DNA of 64,000 nucleotides from Dielma fastidiosa (GCF_000313565.1 NZ_HE578928.1:205127-269126), one strand, 5' to 3'. Positions 47,662 to 57,174 are shown, numbered from the stretch's first letter. Notes: generated from the sequence alone by a model not told the origin. A program made the numbers and translations.

Positions 47662-49233
47662 TTATTTCTTACAAGTAAAGTTCATCATGTCTGGTGTATT
47701 GCCAGGATTTACATGGAACCCTTCAACCTTTGTTGATAAGCCATAGATATTGTTGCGATAATTCATAAATACACCAACTGGATCATCTTCCCAGATAATC
47801 TGCATGGCTTTTTTATATATCTCCTTACGTGCTTCAGAATCGGTTGTTACAGCACCCTCATCAAGCAGCGCATCAACTTCTTTATTTGAATACCAACCAT
47901 AATTATTTACATTCTTACCGCCTTCTTCAGTATGCCATACACGTGTCAGGGCATTACCAACATCAGATGAACCTCCGGCTCCCATGATAAACATATCCCA
48001 CTTAAACTGATCGGGTGTTACACCCCATGAAGCAGTAAATACAGCTTTCTCTACTGTTTCAATATTTACGGTAATACCAATCTGTTTCAGCTGTTCAGAA
48101 ATGATTTCAGCCATTTCGATACCCTTATTATAAACAGCCGTTGTCATTACATTAATTGTTAAACCATCTTCATAACCAGCTTCTTTCAATAATTCTTTCG
48201 CTCTTTCTGGATCATATTCAATCATACCAAGTTCTGAATAACCAACGACATTTGGTGTTACAGGCGCCAATGCCGGTGTTTCACCAATAGCAGCATACAA
48301 CGTATCTACGATAGTCTGGCGATCAATGCCATAACTGATTGCTTGTCTTAACTTAACATCTTGTAATACACCTGCACAATTAAATTGGAATAAATGCATA
48401 CCATTACTGGCATTCATCGATACTGTAACGCCATCTACTTCACCATTATTAAAACGAACAACATCATCTGGCGCTAAGCCTGATACAATATCCATCTGAC
48501 CAGTTTCAACGGCAATTGCTCTTGAATTTTGTTCAGGTATTACCTGCATGATGATATTCTTTGTCTTAGGTTTACCTCCGAAATAATCATCAAAAGCTTC
48601 AAATACCATTTGCTCACCCATACTCCAATCTGTTACCTTGTAAGGACCTGAGCCATTTACCGATTCCGGTGTTTTACCTAAATCATGACCATATTGTTCA
48701 ATATAATCACTGTCCAGTATACCGGTAGCTACTGAAGCCATTTTAGCTTCAAATGCACCATATGGAGTCTTTGTTTTAACTACAACGGTATATTCATCAG
48801 GTGCAGTGACCGATTCAACAAAGGATGTATATTCGCTTGTATAACGATAAGGATCGTCCTCATTCAGCAGGCGGTCAAAGGTTGCAACGACGTCGGCACT
48901 GGTTAACTGTTTGCCGTTTTGAAACTTTACATCCTCCCGAAGATTGAATGTCCATGTTAATCCATCTTCACCAACACTCCATTCAGTTGCCAGATCAGGC
49001 GCAATAGCACCATTTTGATCAATTTTAATCAATGTGGAATAAATTTGCGGTAATACAACATTATTAGAAACATTCGTTGCCGGATCAAGACTGTCCTGAT
49101 CATTTGAAATTCCCCAAAGAATCGTATCCTTGTATTCAGAATCATTATTATCACTTGGTGTGTCATTACCGCCGCAGGCTGTCAGTGAAAGTGCCAGCAT
49201 TACAGCTCCTAAACTTTTTAATAACTTATTCAT
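47662..49233 (-). CDS. Peptide/solute-binding lipoprotein of an Opp-type ABC transporter
   Basis: 523 residues. The signal peptide ends in the lipobox LTAC (Cys20). An SBP_bac_5 domain follows, with TILWGISNDQDSLDPATN, ATEWSVGEDGLTWTFNLRED, KFQNGKQLTSADVVATFDRLL, and GYEDGLTINV. It is the extracellular capture subunit for the OppBCDF permease encoded upstream in the same operon. The ligand cannot be read off; members bind di- or oligopeptides, nickel chelates, opines or glycosides. AGGAGG precedes the ATG. Confidence 0.9.
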   Translation of the reverse strand: MNKLLKSLGAVMLALSLTACGGNDTPSDNNDSEYKDTILWGISNDQDSLDPATNVSNNVVLPQIYSTLIKIDQNGAIAPDLATEWSVGEDGLTWTFNLREDVKFQNGKQLTSADVVATFDRLLNEDDPYRYTSEYTSFVESVTAPDEYTVVVKTKTPYGAFEAKMASVATGILDSDYIEQYGHDLGKTPESVNGSGPYKVTDWSMGEQMVFEAFDDYFGGKPKTKNIIMQVIPEQNSRAIAVETGQMDIVSGLAPDDVVRFNNGEVDGVTVSMNASNGMHLFQFNCAGVLQDVKLRQAISYGIDRQTIVDTLYAAIGETPALAPVTPNVVGYSELGMIEYDPERAKELLKEAGYEDGLTINVMTTAVYNKGIEMAEIISEQLKQIGITVNIETVEKAVFTASWGVTPDQFKWDMFIMGAGGSSDVGNALTRVWHTEEGGKNVNNYGWYSNKEVDALLDEGAVTTDSEARKEIYKKAMQIIWEDDPVGVFMNYRNNIYGLSTKVEGFHVNPGNTPDMMNFTCKK

Positions 49234-49244
49234 AAGTCATCCTC

Positions 49245-50030
49245 CTATTTGTTATCCCAATGATAAAGCCGTTCATAAGCTGCGTGTTCCGCAAAACCTG
49301 CCCATAACTCATCACGCTCTACGATTTTATGATAAATATTCATAGCTTTATCTATTTCATTGTGTGTTTCATAGTAAACAGCAATGCCATAGGCATAGGT
49401 TGCAAACATATGGTCATCCTTTGTTGCTGCCACTTCTAAAACATGCTCTGGTGTATCGAGACCTTTATAAACCATAACACGATCTTTATAACCACCACTG
49501 TAATCAGTCGTTTCAATTGCCGGATCAACAAGATCAATCATTTTCTGAGCAGCTTCAGGATCGTTCATCCGCATACATGTAATCCAATACCAGTCGGTTA
49601 CAGCGATAATACTATCCCCGTCATAAGAAACCTTACGACAGCCTTCATATACTTTCTTTGCTCGTTTAAAGTCCTTCATTAAATGATAAGCTAGACCTAA
49701 ATGATACCAGCAGTCCCAATTTTCCGGATCAATTCTCAAACCCATTTCAAAATCAGCAGCCGCTTCAGCATAACGTGAAATATTCACATAAGCATGACCA
49801 CGATGACGGTATAGCAGCATATTAAATGGATCATAAGTCAATCCCATTGAATATGCTTCAATTGCTTCCCTAAAACACATTTGTTTCTTATAAGCTAAAC
49901 CCTTTTTCATCCATAATTCGGGATTATTTGGATCTGCTTCTAATGCCTTAGATAATGTCTTTACTTCATCACTGTAAGCAATAGTATAAGGCAATTGAAT
50001 TTGATTTTCTTTCTTTGCTAATTCACTCAT
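49245..50030 (-). CDS. TPR-repeat protein (second of three in the operon)
   Basis: 261 residues. TPR units are ELWMKKGLAYKKQMCFREAI, AYSMGLTYDPFNMLLYRHRG, and DCWYHLGLAYHLMKDFKRAK, then SIIAVTDWYWITCMRMNDPE and a C-terminal helical block (GIAVYYETHNEIDKAMNIYH). It is closest to the 46121-46918 protein. The ATG at 50030 overlaps the oppF stop by 8 nt; an upstream in-frame start would lie deep inside oppF. No signal peptide, so it is cytoplasmic, as are the ATPases encoded next to it. Confidence 0.82.
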   Translation of the reverse strand: MSELAKKENQIQLPYTIAYSDEVKTLSKALEADPNNPELWMKKGLAYKKQMCFREAIEAYSMGLTYDPFNMLLYRHRGHAYVNISRYAEAAADFEMGLRIDPENWDCWYHLGLAYHLMKDFKRAKKVYEGCRKVSYDGDSIIAVTDWYWITCMRMNDPEAAQKMIDLVDPAIETTDYSGGYKDRVMVYKGLDTPEHVLEVAATKDDHMFATYAYGIAVYYETHNEIDKAMNIYHKIVERDELWAGFAEHAAYERLYHWDNK

Positions 50031-51018
50031 AGTTCTTTTCACTTTCTTCATCAAAGAGATGACAGGCCACAAAATGCCCAGATTCTTTTTCAAATAGCTT
50101 TGGCTTAACCTCGCTGCAGATCTTCATACATCGAGGACAGCGGGTATGGAAACAGCAGCCATTAGGTGGATTCAACGGACTTGGTACATCACCGCTCAGC
50201 GCATCTGTAGCTGACTGTATCTGTGGGTCAGGAATTGGTATTGCCTTCATTAAAGCTAAGGTATATGGATGATATGGATGGTCAAATAAACCATTGCGAT
50301 CAGCAACTTCAACAATATTACCAAGATACATGACGGCAATACGGCTGCATACATGCTTCACAACACTCAAATTGTGCGATATGAAGATATATGTCAGATT
50401 ATGCTTTTTCTGCAAATCATCCATTAGATTCAGAATCTGTGCCTGTATTGAAACATCCAGCGCTGACACTGGTTCATCACAGACGATTAATTTTGGATTA
50501 GAAGCTAAGGCACGGGCAACCCCGATGCGCTGACGCTGACCACCGCTGAATTCATGGGGATATTTGCTGCATTGATCCTCACGCAAACCAACATCCTTCA
50601 TTAACGCCAATACTCGCTCATGACGTTCCTGCTTATTTCCCATATCATGAACAAGCATGGGTTCTTCAATGATCTGTGTTACAGTAAAACGTGGATCTAA
50701 TGAGGAATAGGGATCTTGAAAGATAATCTGAATCGCTTTTGAGAATTCTTTTTGCTTCTGCTTATCCTTGGTAAATAAATCTTCACCGTTAAATTCAATC
50801 GTACCTTCAGTTGGAGTATTCAACCGTACTATTGTTTTGCCAGTCGTAGATTTACCGCAACCGCTTTCTCCTACAATGCCAAAGGTTTCACCCTCATTAA
50901 CATCAAAGCTGATGCCATCCACAGCTTTTAAATAAGCTGTCTTATTAAAGAAACCATTTTTAATTTTTACTGGATAATAAACCTTTAAATCACACACACT
51001 CAGCAAGGGTTTACTCAT
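50023..51018 (-). CDS. oppF: Opp-type ABC transporter ATP-binding protein F
   Basis: A 331-residue ATPase with Walker [13 protein letters not shown]-loop FQDPYSSLDPRF, signature HEFSGGQRQRIGVARAL, and Walker B LIVCDEPVSALD. The C-terminal oligopeptide extension has four Cys (NGCCFHTRCPRCMKIC), typical of OppF/DppF Fe-S or Zn-binding tails. ATG at 51018 has AGGAGGTG upstream and overlaps oppD by 8 nt. Confidence 0.93.
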   Translation of the reverse strand: MSKPLLSVCDLKVYYPVKIKNGFFNKTAYLKAVDGISFDVNEGETFGIVGESGCGKSTTGKTIVRLNTPTEGTIEFNGEDLFTKDKQKQKEFSKAIQIIFQDPYSSLDPRFTVTQIIEEPMLVHDMGNKQERHERVLALMKDVGLREDQCSKYPHEFSGGQRQRIGVARALASNPKLIVCDEPVSALDVSIQAQILNLMDDLQKKHNLTYIFISHNLSVVKHVCSRIAVMYLGNIVEVADRNGLFDHPYHPYTLALMKAIPIPDPQIQSATDALSGDVPSPLNPPNGCCFHTRCPRCMKICSEVKPKLFEKESGHFVACHLFDEESEKNYE

Positions 51019-52006
51019 GATGATCACCTCCTGCATAAAGCCAGCATCTTACCATATGACCATTTTCTTTAAATATAGGACGCGGTGATTCATTGATACA
51101 GCGCTCCATGCATTTTTCACAGCGGGGAGCAAAACGACAACCCTTAGCATATTCCATTGGATTTGGTACAGTACCTGGAATATTATATAGGCTCTCCTTA
51201 TCCTCTTTCAGATTAGGTATCGATTTCAGCAAGCCTAATGTATATGGATGCAGCGGCTCACCATACAATGATTTAACATCTGCCTTTTCAACTGCTTCAC
51301 CAGCATACATTACCATCACATTTTCCGCAATTTGCGCAACAACGCCAAGGTCATGCGTAATCAGAATGATGGCTGTATCCATTTCCTTCTTTAAATCCTT
51401 TAATAGATTTAAAATCTGTGCCTGTATCGTTACATCAAGCGCCGTTGTCGGTTCATCGGCAATCAGAATTTTAGGGTTGCAGGCCAATGCCATCGCAATC
51501 ATGACACGCTGACGCATACCACCTGACAGCTGATGCGGATATTCATTTACCACTTCTTCCGCATCAGGGATGCCAACCTTTCTTAATAGTTCAACAGCCT
51601 TTTTTAAACCAGTTTTTTTATCAGCATTTTCATGATATTTTAATGATTCATAAATCTGATGTCCAATCGTAAATACAGGGTTCAATGAAGTCATTGGTTC
51701 CTGAAATATCATTGAAATATCCTTACCTCGAATCTTCATCATTTCTCTCTCTGATTTTTTTACCAGATCTTCGCCATTATATTTAATAGACCCTGTCACA
51801 ATTTTCCCTGGGTTAGCAATCAGACGCAAAATTGAAAGTGAAGTGACACTCTTGCCGCAGCCTGATTCACCTACAATTGCTAAAGTTTCATTTTTATGCA
51901 AATCAAAACTTAAACCATCAACAGAAGGTACCACACCTTCTTCTGTATAAAAATAAGTCTTCAAATCCTTCACTTCGAGGAGTTTGTCATTGCTTTTCTC
52001 TGTCAT
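51011..52006 (-). CDS. oppD: Opp-type ABC transporter ATP-binding protein D
   Basis: A 331-residue ATPase with Walker [14 protein letters not shown]-loop [12 protein letters not shown], signature [17 protein letters not shown], and Walker [14 protein letters not shown]. The C-terminal extension has the cysteine cluster [16 protein letters not shown]. It pairs with OppF on the cytoplasmic face of OppBC. The RBS AGGAGG is present. Confidence 0.93.
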   Translation of the reverse strand: MTEKSNDKLLEVKDLKTYFYTEEGVVPSVDGLSFDLHKNETLAIVGESGCGKSVTSLSILRLIANPGKIVTGSIKYNGEDLVKKSEREMMKIRGKDISMIFQEPMTSLNPVFTIGHQIYESLKYHENADKKTGLKKAVELLRKVGIPDAEEVVNEYPHQLSGGMRQRVMIAMALACNPKILIADEPTTALDVTIQAQILNLLKDLKKEMDTAIILITHDLGVVAQIAENVMVMYAGEAVEKADVKSLYGEPLHPYTLGLLKSIPNLKEDKESLYNIPGTVPNPMEYAKGCRFAPRCEKCMERCINESPRPIFKENGHMVRCWLYAGGDHHE

Positions 52007-52018
52007 GTGACTATCCTC

Positions 52019-52858
52019 CTAACTGTTCTTCAGCTTTGGATCGAGTGCATCCCTCAGACCATCGCCTACCAGACTGAAGCTCAATACAACAAAGGTAATC
52101 GCCAAACCAGGTACAAAGACGCCGATTGGATAAGATCGAATCACCTCACGCATTTGTGATAACATTGCTCCCCATTCTGGATTCGGTGCCTGTACACCCA
52201 ATCCTAAAAAAGAGAGGGAGGAAGCGGTCAGAATCGATGTTCCTAAATCTAAGGTTATATTTACAATAATCAATGAGATTGAATTAGGTAAAACGTGACG
52301 AATGATGATTTTAAAATCAGACTCACCCATTACTCTGGCCGCCTGTACATATTCAGAGCCTTTAAGTGAAATAACAGTACCCCTGACGATACGGGCAATA
52401 CCTGGAATGCAGAAGATGCCGATTGCCATGATTGTATTGATTGTGCCATTGCCGAGGATTGCAACAATGGTAATTGCCAGCAGCAAGCCAGGGAAAGCAA
52501 GCATAACATCGAGGACTCTGGAAATAATTGAATCAATCTTACCACCGAAATAACCAGCGCAGACACCCAGCATAATGCCGATTGCACTGCCTGATAAAAC
52601 GCCACAAAAGGCTATGGTCAATGATATGCGTGCTCCATATACCATACGGGTAAAAGTATCACGGCCTAAATTATCTGTGCCAAGCCAATGCTCTGCTGAA
52701 ATACCTGAATATTTATTTGCCAGATCCTGCGCTAATGGATCATGGGAGCACAAGAATGGTCCTATTAAAGCAATACCAAGAAAAATCAGCAGGACGATCA
52801 ATGCGACAACCGAAACCTTGCGTCTCATAAAACGTTTAACTTTAGGATTTTTAAACAT
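52019..52858 (-). CDS. oppC: Opp-type ABC transporter permease C
   Basis: A 279-residue membrane protein. The first span (VSVVALIVLLIFLGIALIGP) is followed by a periplasmic-type loop containing HWLGTDNLGRDTFTRMVYGAR, the standard OppC/DppC hallmark. The permease domain follows, with the ABC-contact loop EYVQAARVMGESDFKIIIRH. It pairs with OppB. AGGAGG precedes the ATG. Confidence 0.93.
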   Translation of the reverse strand: MFKNPKVKRFMRRKVSVVALIVLLIFLGIALIGPFLCSHDPLAQDLANKYSGISAEHWLGTDNLGRDTFTRMVYGARISLTIAFCGVLSGSAIGIMLGVCAGYFGGKIDSIISRVLDVMLAFPGLLLAITIVAILGNGTINTIMAIGIFCIPGIARIVRGTVISLKGSEYVQAARVMGESDFKIIIRHVLPNSISLIIVNITLDLGTSILTASSLSFLGLGVQAPNPEWGAMLSQMREVIRSYPIGVFVPGLAITFVVLSFSLVGDGLRDALDPKLKNS

Positions 52859-52869
52859 ATCATCGCCTC

Positions 52870-53796
52870 CTAATCGTACTTGATCCGCGGATCAACAAAT
52901 GCATAAATCAAATCAACCGCAGTATTTACGACCACAAAGGTTACAGCCAGAACGAGTACTGTACCTTGTATGACGGGATAATCACGGTTGCCGACCCCAT
53001 CAACTAAATAACGGCCGATACCAGGGATAGAGAATACTGTTTCAACTAATGTAGCGCCTGCCAGCAAGCCGCCAAAGCGAAGACCTATTGCTGTAATAAT
53101 TGGAATAAGGGCATTCTTCAATGCATGGGAATAGACAACAATCTTATTAGGAATTCCTCTTGATTTAGAAGTCCGGATATAATCCTGATTAATGACATCA
53201 AGCATTGCGGATCGCGTCGTTCTAGTCATAAAGCCTATGGCTTGTGTTCCCAATGTCATAATAGGCAGCACCATACTTTTCCAACTGAAGGTACCCATCC
53301 ATACACTAGGAAACCAGCCAAGCCAAACCGTAAAAATAAGCATTAATATTAAAGCTAGGAAGAATGATGGGGTGGATACTGAGGTCAGCGAAATAACCAT
53401 AATAAAATTATCAAGGAATTTATTATGATGTGTTGCAGCAATAATACCAAATATAACACCAATAACAGCAGCTACCAAAGTACCGCCAAGCGCCAAGATA
53501 AAGGTAGGCACAAAGCGTTTCTTGATTTCTGCCCCGACATCTTTGCCGGATACGATGGACGTGCCAAGATCCCCATGCAACGCATCAACGACAAAATTGA
53601 CATACTGTTCAGGCAGCGGGTCATTCAAACCAAGACGCTCACGTTCAACCTCTATATGTGATCGGTCAACGGATGTACCTAGCATAATTTCTACTGGATC
53701 ACCTGGGATCAGCCGTACCATAAAGAAAATAATGAACGTCAATACGAACAATGTTGGTATCAGCTGCAGTAATCGTTTTATCGTATATTTAATCAT
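52870..53796 (-). CDS. oppB: Opp-type ABC transporter permease B
   Basis: 308 residues with six predicted spans: MIKYTIKRLLQLIPTLFVLT at the N terminus, PGDPVEIMLG, the ABC-contact loop QDYIRTSKSRGIPNKIVVY, and the C-terminal GTVLVLAVTFVVVNTAVDLI. It is the second gene of the operon, after the first TPR gene. GGGGTG precedes the ATG. Confidence 0.93.
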   Translation of the reverse strand: MIKYTIKRLLQLIPTLFVLTFIIFFMVRLIPGDPVEIMLGTSVDRSHIEVERERLGLNDPLPEQYVNFVVDALHGDLGTSIVSGKDVGAEIKKRFVPTFILALGGTLVAAVIGVIFGIIAATHHNKFLDNFIMVISLTSVSTPSFFLALILMLIFTVWLGWFPSVWMGTFSWKSMVLPIMTLGTQAIGFMTRTTRSAMLDVINQDYIRTSKSRGIPNKIVVYSHALKNALIPIITAIGLRFGGLLAGATLVETVFSIPGIGRYLVDGVGNRDYPVIQGTVLVLAVTFVVVNTAVDLIYAFVDPRIKYD

Positions 53797-53819
53797 CTCT
53801 TACACCCCTTTTAGCGGCG

Positions 53820-54560
53820 TTATTCAGCGCCCCATTCTTTCAGATTCTGTTTTGCCTGCGCATAAGCAAATAAATTATGATGATCAGGAATTGCAGCTAT
53901 CATCTGACAGATTTTCACTGCCTCCTCCTGATTTCCCAGATAATGATGATAATTGGCAAGTCCGTAACTCAGCATCAGATAATAAATACGGGTACGCTCT
54001 TCACTCAAACCCGTACACATATGCTCCTCAACAAAATTTTCAGGCTTATAGATACCTTTATACAATAAAGTGCGGGCTAAATAATCGCCGTCTTCAGAGG
54101 GCATACCCTCATAAACATTATCCAATACCTTTTCAGCTTCCTCTTTCTGTCCCAGCTTCATGCAGGCCATCCAATACCAATCAACAGTTGCCGGTATTGC
54201 TTCTATATTGTATTTGATCATCAGCTCACGGCTGTTTTTATGGCAATCCTTTGCCAGCTCATACTTACCACCGAGATAGGCAGCTACTCCCATGTAATAC
54301 CAATGCTCCCAATCATTTGGATTCAGCCGAGTTGCCAAAGAAAGATCGGCAATCGATGCCATATAATTAAAAGCCCCAATATATTTACGGCCGCGTGAAC
54401 CTCTTAATTTCTCATCGAAGGGAAACATACACAGCCCTTCACCTAATAAATCAATCGCATCCTCATAAAATCCTTCTGCCGCTAATTCAATGCCAGTTTG
54501 ATTAATGACAGCAGCATCCTTTGTATCCATTGCTTTCTGCATTCTTAATTGATTACTCAT
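53820..54560 (-). CDS. TPR-repeat protein (first of three, first gene of the operon)
   Basis: 246 residues, cytoplasmic. Helical repeats include GFYEDAIDLLGEGLCMFPFD, GAFNYMASIADLSLATRLNP, and EHWYYMGVAAYLGGKYELAK, then ATVDWYWMACMKLGQKEEAE and a C-terminal block with LANYHHYLGNQEEAVKICQM. It shares the TPR-DWYW-helical plan of the other two but is the most diverged. ATG at 54560 has AAGGAG upstream; the earlier ATG at 54578 overlaps that site. It lies directly behind the promoter at 54593-54622. Confidence 0.8.
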   Translation of the reverse strand: MSNQLRMQKAMDTKDAAVINQTGIELAAEGFYEDAIDLLGEGLCMFPFDEKLRGSRGRKYIGAFNYMASIADLSLATRLNPNDWEHWYYMGVAAYLGGKYELAKDCHKNSRELMIKYNIEAIPATVDWYWMACMKLGQKEEAEKVLDNVYEGMPSEDGDYLARTLLYKGIYKPENFVEEHMCTGLSEERTRIYYLMLSYGLANYHHYLGNQEEAVKICQMIAAIPDHHNLFAYAQAKQNLKEWGAE

Positions 54561-54592
54561 ACCCTGTCTCCTTTTCATTATTAATTGTCTTT

Positions 54593-54622
54593 ACTATATT
54601 AAAAAAAACCGATGCCTGTCAA
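54593..54622 (-). promoter_or_regulatory. Promoter of the Opp/TPR/Rid operon
   Basis: On the minus strand TTGACA (54617-54622), 18 bp, TATAGT (54593-54598), followed by a short leader and the first TPR gene. Confidence 0.7.
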
Positions 54623-54676
54623 AAAAAGATGGACAAAACAACAGTTAAAAGTTTTAAAATCAGGCTTTTTTCACAC

Positions 54677-54724
54677 TTTCAAGACTGAAACGCATCGTTT
54701 TTCAAGACAAATTTTGTGCGTTTC
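54677..54724. promoter_or_regulatory. Candidate AraC-regulator binding sites
   Basis: The 9-mer TTTCAAGAC occurs twice (54677-54685 and 54700-54708). GAAACGCA (54687-54694) and TGCGTTTC (54717-54724) form a perfect inverted pair. These lie 55-107 bp upstream of the operon's -35, where AraC-type activators usually bind, and between the divergent genes. Confidence 0.5.
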
Positions 54725-54948
54725 AAATACTTTTTTTCGATAAAAACGCAAATAAAAAGAAGATTGCTAGTTATAAAAATGAAAGATTTAGCCGATATTC
54801 ATTGATTTTTCACATATTTTTCATTACTGAAAATTATTTCATAAAATTATGATAACAAATGGACAAAAATTGCGAATTTTTGAAAAACAAGTGTCTTTTA
54901 TATTCGGACACCTGTTATAATATTATTATAATTAAGGAGGGATGTCTT

Positions 54949-55818
54949 ATTAAAGACTATATACCTTTGCAGGTTCGAAATGTGAACCCCTTCTTTCTGA
55001 ATGTCTTTGATGATCTTAAATACATACCGAACGCCCATCGGCAAGTTGAAGTGATTGTAATACTTGAAGGCTCACTTGTTATATCACTTCATAATGATAT
55101 TCAGGTACTTGAGACTGGTGATATGTGTCTGATTTTAGATTATGTAACTCACAGCTACTATACAAAAGTACATTCTAAAGTGCTGGTAATCACTTTTACG
55201 AAAGAGGAATTTCATCGTTTCAAAATTATGGCTGCCAAGGAGCAGCTGACTTCGTCATGCCTGAAAGCAGCTAATGATGAACAGCGTAAACAAATTTTAA
55301 ATATTGCCAATGAGTTAATTCATCTGCCTAAAGGCAGGGGATTAGAATTTCAGCAATTTGGTTATCTTGCCGTGCTTATTGGTTATTTCTTAAATGAATG
55401 TGAAATGAAAAAAGATGATAATGCTTCTATGATACTTGCCGACAGAATCATGGCTTATCTATCTGAGAATTGTCATCAGCCAATCACCTTAGAAAAGGCT
55501 AGTCACGATATTGGTATATCTAAATATCATCTTTCGCATATTTGTTCTGAACAAATTGGCATTAATTTTAAAACTTATGTTAATTCACTTAGGTTAAGTG
55601 GTGCTAAACGCTTGTTGGTTCAATCTGATCTTTCCATTAGTGAAATATCAAAGCAATGTGGTTTTGAAAGTATACGTACCTTTAATCGTTTGTTTGCTGA
55701 AAATTTCAATATTACACCGGCTGAATTCAGAGAACAAAATAGACGTAATAATTACATTGATGTAAACAGTCCGCATGTAAAAGAGTTGCAGCCTAAGAAA
55801 CAGAACCATGATGTATAA
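54949..55818 (+). CDS. AraC-family regulator with cupin sensor domain
   Basis: About 289 residues. The N-terminal 110 residues form a cupin-type sensing domain (QVEVIVILEGSLVISLHNDI, VLETGDMCLIL). The C-terminal 100 residues form the AraC DNA-binding domain (ITLEKASHDIGISKYHLSHI, LSISEISKQCGFESIRTFNR, ITPAEFREQ). It is divergent from the Opp/TPR/Rid operon and probably its regulator. The strong site AAGGAGG (54937-54943) is followed by no ATG/GTG/TTG in frame; ATT at 54949 fits best. The ATG at 54944 is out of frame and stops after three codons. An in-frame ATG at 54859 lies upstream of a TATAAT. Confidence 0.82.
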   Translation: MKDYIPLQVRNVNPFFLNVFDDLKYIPNAHRQVEVIVILEGSLVISLHNDIQVLETGDMCLILDYVTHSYYTKVHSKVLVITFTKEEFHRFKIMAAKEQLTSSCLKAANDEQRKQILNIANELIHLPKGRGLEFQQFGYLAVLIGYFLNECEMKKDDNASMILADRIMAYLSENCHQPITLEKASHDIGISKYHLSHICSEQIGINFKTYVNSLRLSGAKRLLVQSDLSISEISKQCGFESIRTFNRLFAENFNITPAEFREQNRRNNYIDVNSPHVKELQPKKQNHDV

Positions 55819-55828
55819 CACTAAAAAC

Positions 55829-55857
55829 AAAAAAGTCATGCTTTAAAGCATAACACT
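55829..55857 (-). terminator. Terminator of the 55876-56535 gene
   Basis: On the minus strand GTTATGCTTTAAAGCATGAC (with wobble pairs) is followed by TTTTTTG. The loop is tight. Confidence 0.55.
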
Positions 55858-55875
55858 ATCTTCAACATAAATTTA

Positions 55876-56535
55876 TTAATCCCCTTTAATTTCCCCAATA
55901 TCAACCATCAATATGTCATACTCGACATGTTTTTCTACGAATATGATTGTACTTTGATCATTAATCACAATATCATACGTATCAGCATACTTGCCCAAAG
56001 GTTTATAATAATCCACATAAGTATAGGATTCAACTTCACCGAGGGCACTGCCTATAACCTCCATCATTTTCTTAACAGTAGGCTGTTTCTTCAACATATA
56101 AATATCGTAATACACAGCTCTATGTCCAGTTGGCTTCCATTCAAGTAGTTTGGGGCTGATAAATACTATATCTTCCTGTTTTAAGACAACGCATTGAGTG
56201 AAGGCATAGGCTACTCTTAAATAATCTTCACTGCCAGCCCAGAAATAGGTACATGTTGGGATTACTATATTGAATGCCATAACAATTATAAACAATGTTT
56301 TTTTTAATTTAACGACATAGTAATATTCGAAAATATATAATGTAACAAAATATGCAGTTAATATAGAAATTGAAATGAAAAATGATAACGTAAAAGACAT
56401 AACACCGCTGATAATACAAACAAAATATACTACATAAATAGCAATGAAAACGTAGGCCCACATGCGATTATAAACTTTTTCACCAAACTTCTCTTTCAGA
56501 TATTTGTCAACATTATGCCAGAAAAAGTAATCCAT
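55876..56535 (-). CDS. Hypothetical membrane protein
   Basis: 219 residues. After a short cytoplasmic N terminus (DYFFWHNVDKYLKEKFGEKV) there are about four hydrophobic segments between residues 27 and 110. A soluble C-terminal domain follows, with mixed strands and helices (VSPKLLEW-like, YVDYYKPLGKYADTYDIVIN, STIIFVEKHVEYDI). No family is recognised. ATG at 56535 follows GGTGGG. A single gene with its own terminator, next to the AraC gene but convergent with it. Confidence 0.65.
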   Translation of the reverse strand: MDYFFWHNVDKYLKEKFGEKVYNRMWAYVFIAIYVVYFVCIISGVMSFTLSFFISISILTAYFVTLYIFEYYYVVKLKKTLFIIVMAFNIVIPTCTYFWAGSEDYLRVAYAFTQCVVLKQEDIVFISPKLLEWKPTGHRAVYYDIYMLKKQPTVKKMMEVIGSALGEVESYTYVDYYKPLGKYADTYDIVINDQSTIIFVEKHVEYDILMVDIGEIKGD

Positions 56536-56644
56536 AAGTGTCCCACCACCTTCGTTCATAGTTTCCTATACTTACAATGTATATGCCATATACAGACTTG
56601 TCAAGCAATTCACATAAATGGAACTTAGAATTATATATTCCCAC

Positions 56645-56687
56645 AACAAAAGCAGGCATTTACCATGCATTGATGGAACCGCCTGCT
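56645..56687 (-). terminator. Terminator of the rnmV-to-DUF1622 gene block
   Basis: On the minus strand AGCAGGC...GCCTGCT, with an inner CCAT/ATGG pairing, is followed by TTTGTT. Confidence 0.7.
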
Positions 56688-56749
56688 CTTTGAAGATTTA
56701 CTTTCATGAGATAGTGGATTTAACCCTAACTCCTTTTTAACGTCTGTTT

Positions 56750-57166
56750 TTAATAATCCGATGCCGTTACTTCCTCAGAACCGCCGTGTTCTTTTTCTGA
56801 TTTTACCTCAAAGTGAATCAGAACAGATAACAGTGCTCGCAGGACAATGATACAGCCAAGCATATAAATTTCATCTGTACTTCTGATGATAACTGTTTTC
56901 AGGATCTCTGCACCCATCTTAAATTCAAGACCTAATGCCAATGAGTTACCTAAAGCCAGCTTCACTGGGAAATGATTCTTATAAAGCAATGAGCGAACAT
57001 AGAGAACAAAAGCTCTTAATGAACCCACCGTAATTACAAAGATACCAATCAATTCGATTAAACCGATGATTTCAGGTACGATATCATTAACAATGCCTTC
57101 AATATATGAAGTATGTTCAACAACTTCGCCTGCCATCATGGTAATAGTTAATAATAAATGATTCAT
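56750..57166 (-). CDS. DUF1622-family membrane protein
   Basis: 138 residues with three hydrophobic segments (about 30-55, 70-85 and 100-122). The ALGNSLALGLEFKMGAEILK stretch and the IRSTDEIYMLGCIIVLR block match the DUF1622 family. Function unknown. It lies 8 nt after prs on the same strand, so it is probably co-transcribed with it. Confidence 0.82.
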   Translation of the reverse strand: MNHLLLTITMMAGEVVEHTSYIEGIVNDIVPEIIGLIELIGIFVITVGSLRAFVLYVRSLLYKNHFPVKLALGNSLALGLEFKMGAEILKTVIIRSTDEIYMLGCIIVLRALLSVLIHFEVKSEKEHGGSEEVTASDY

Positions 57167-57174
57167 AAGCCAGC

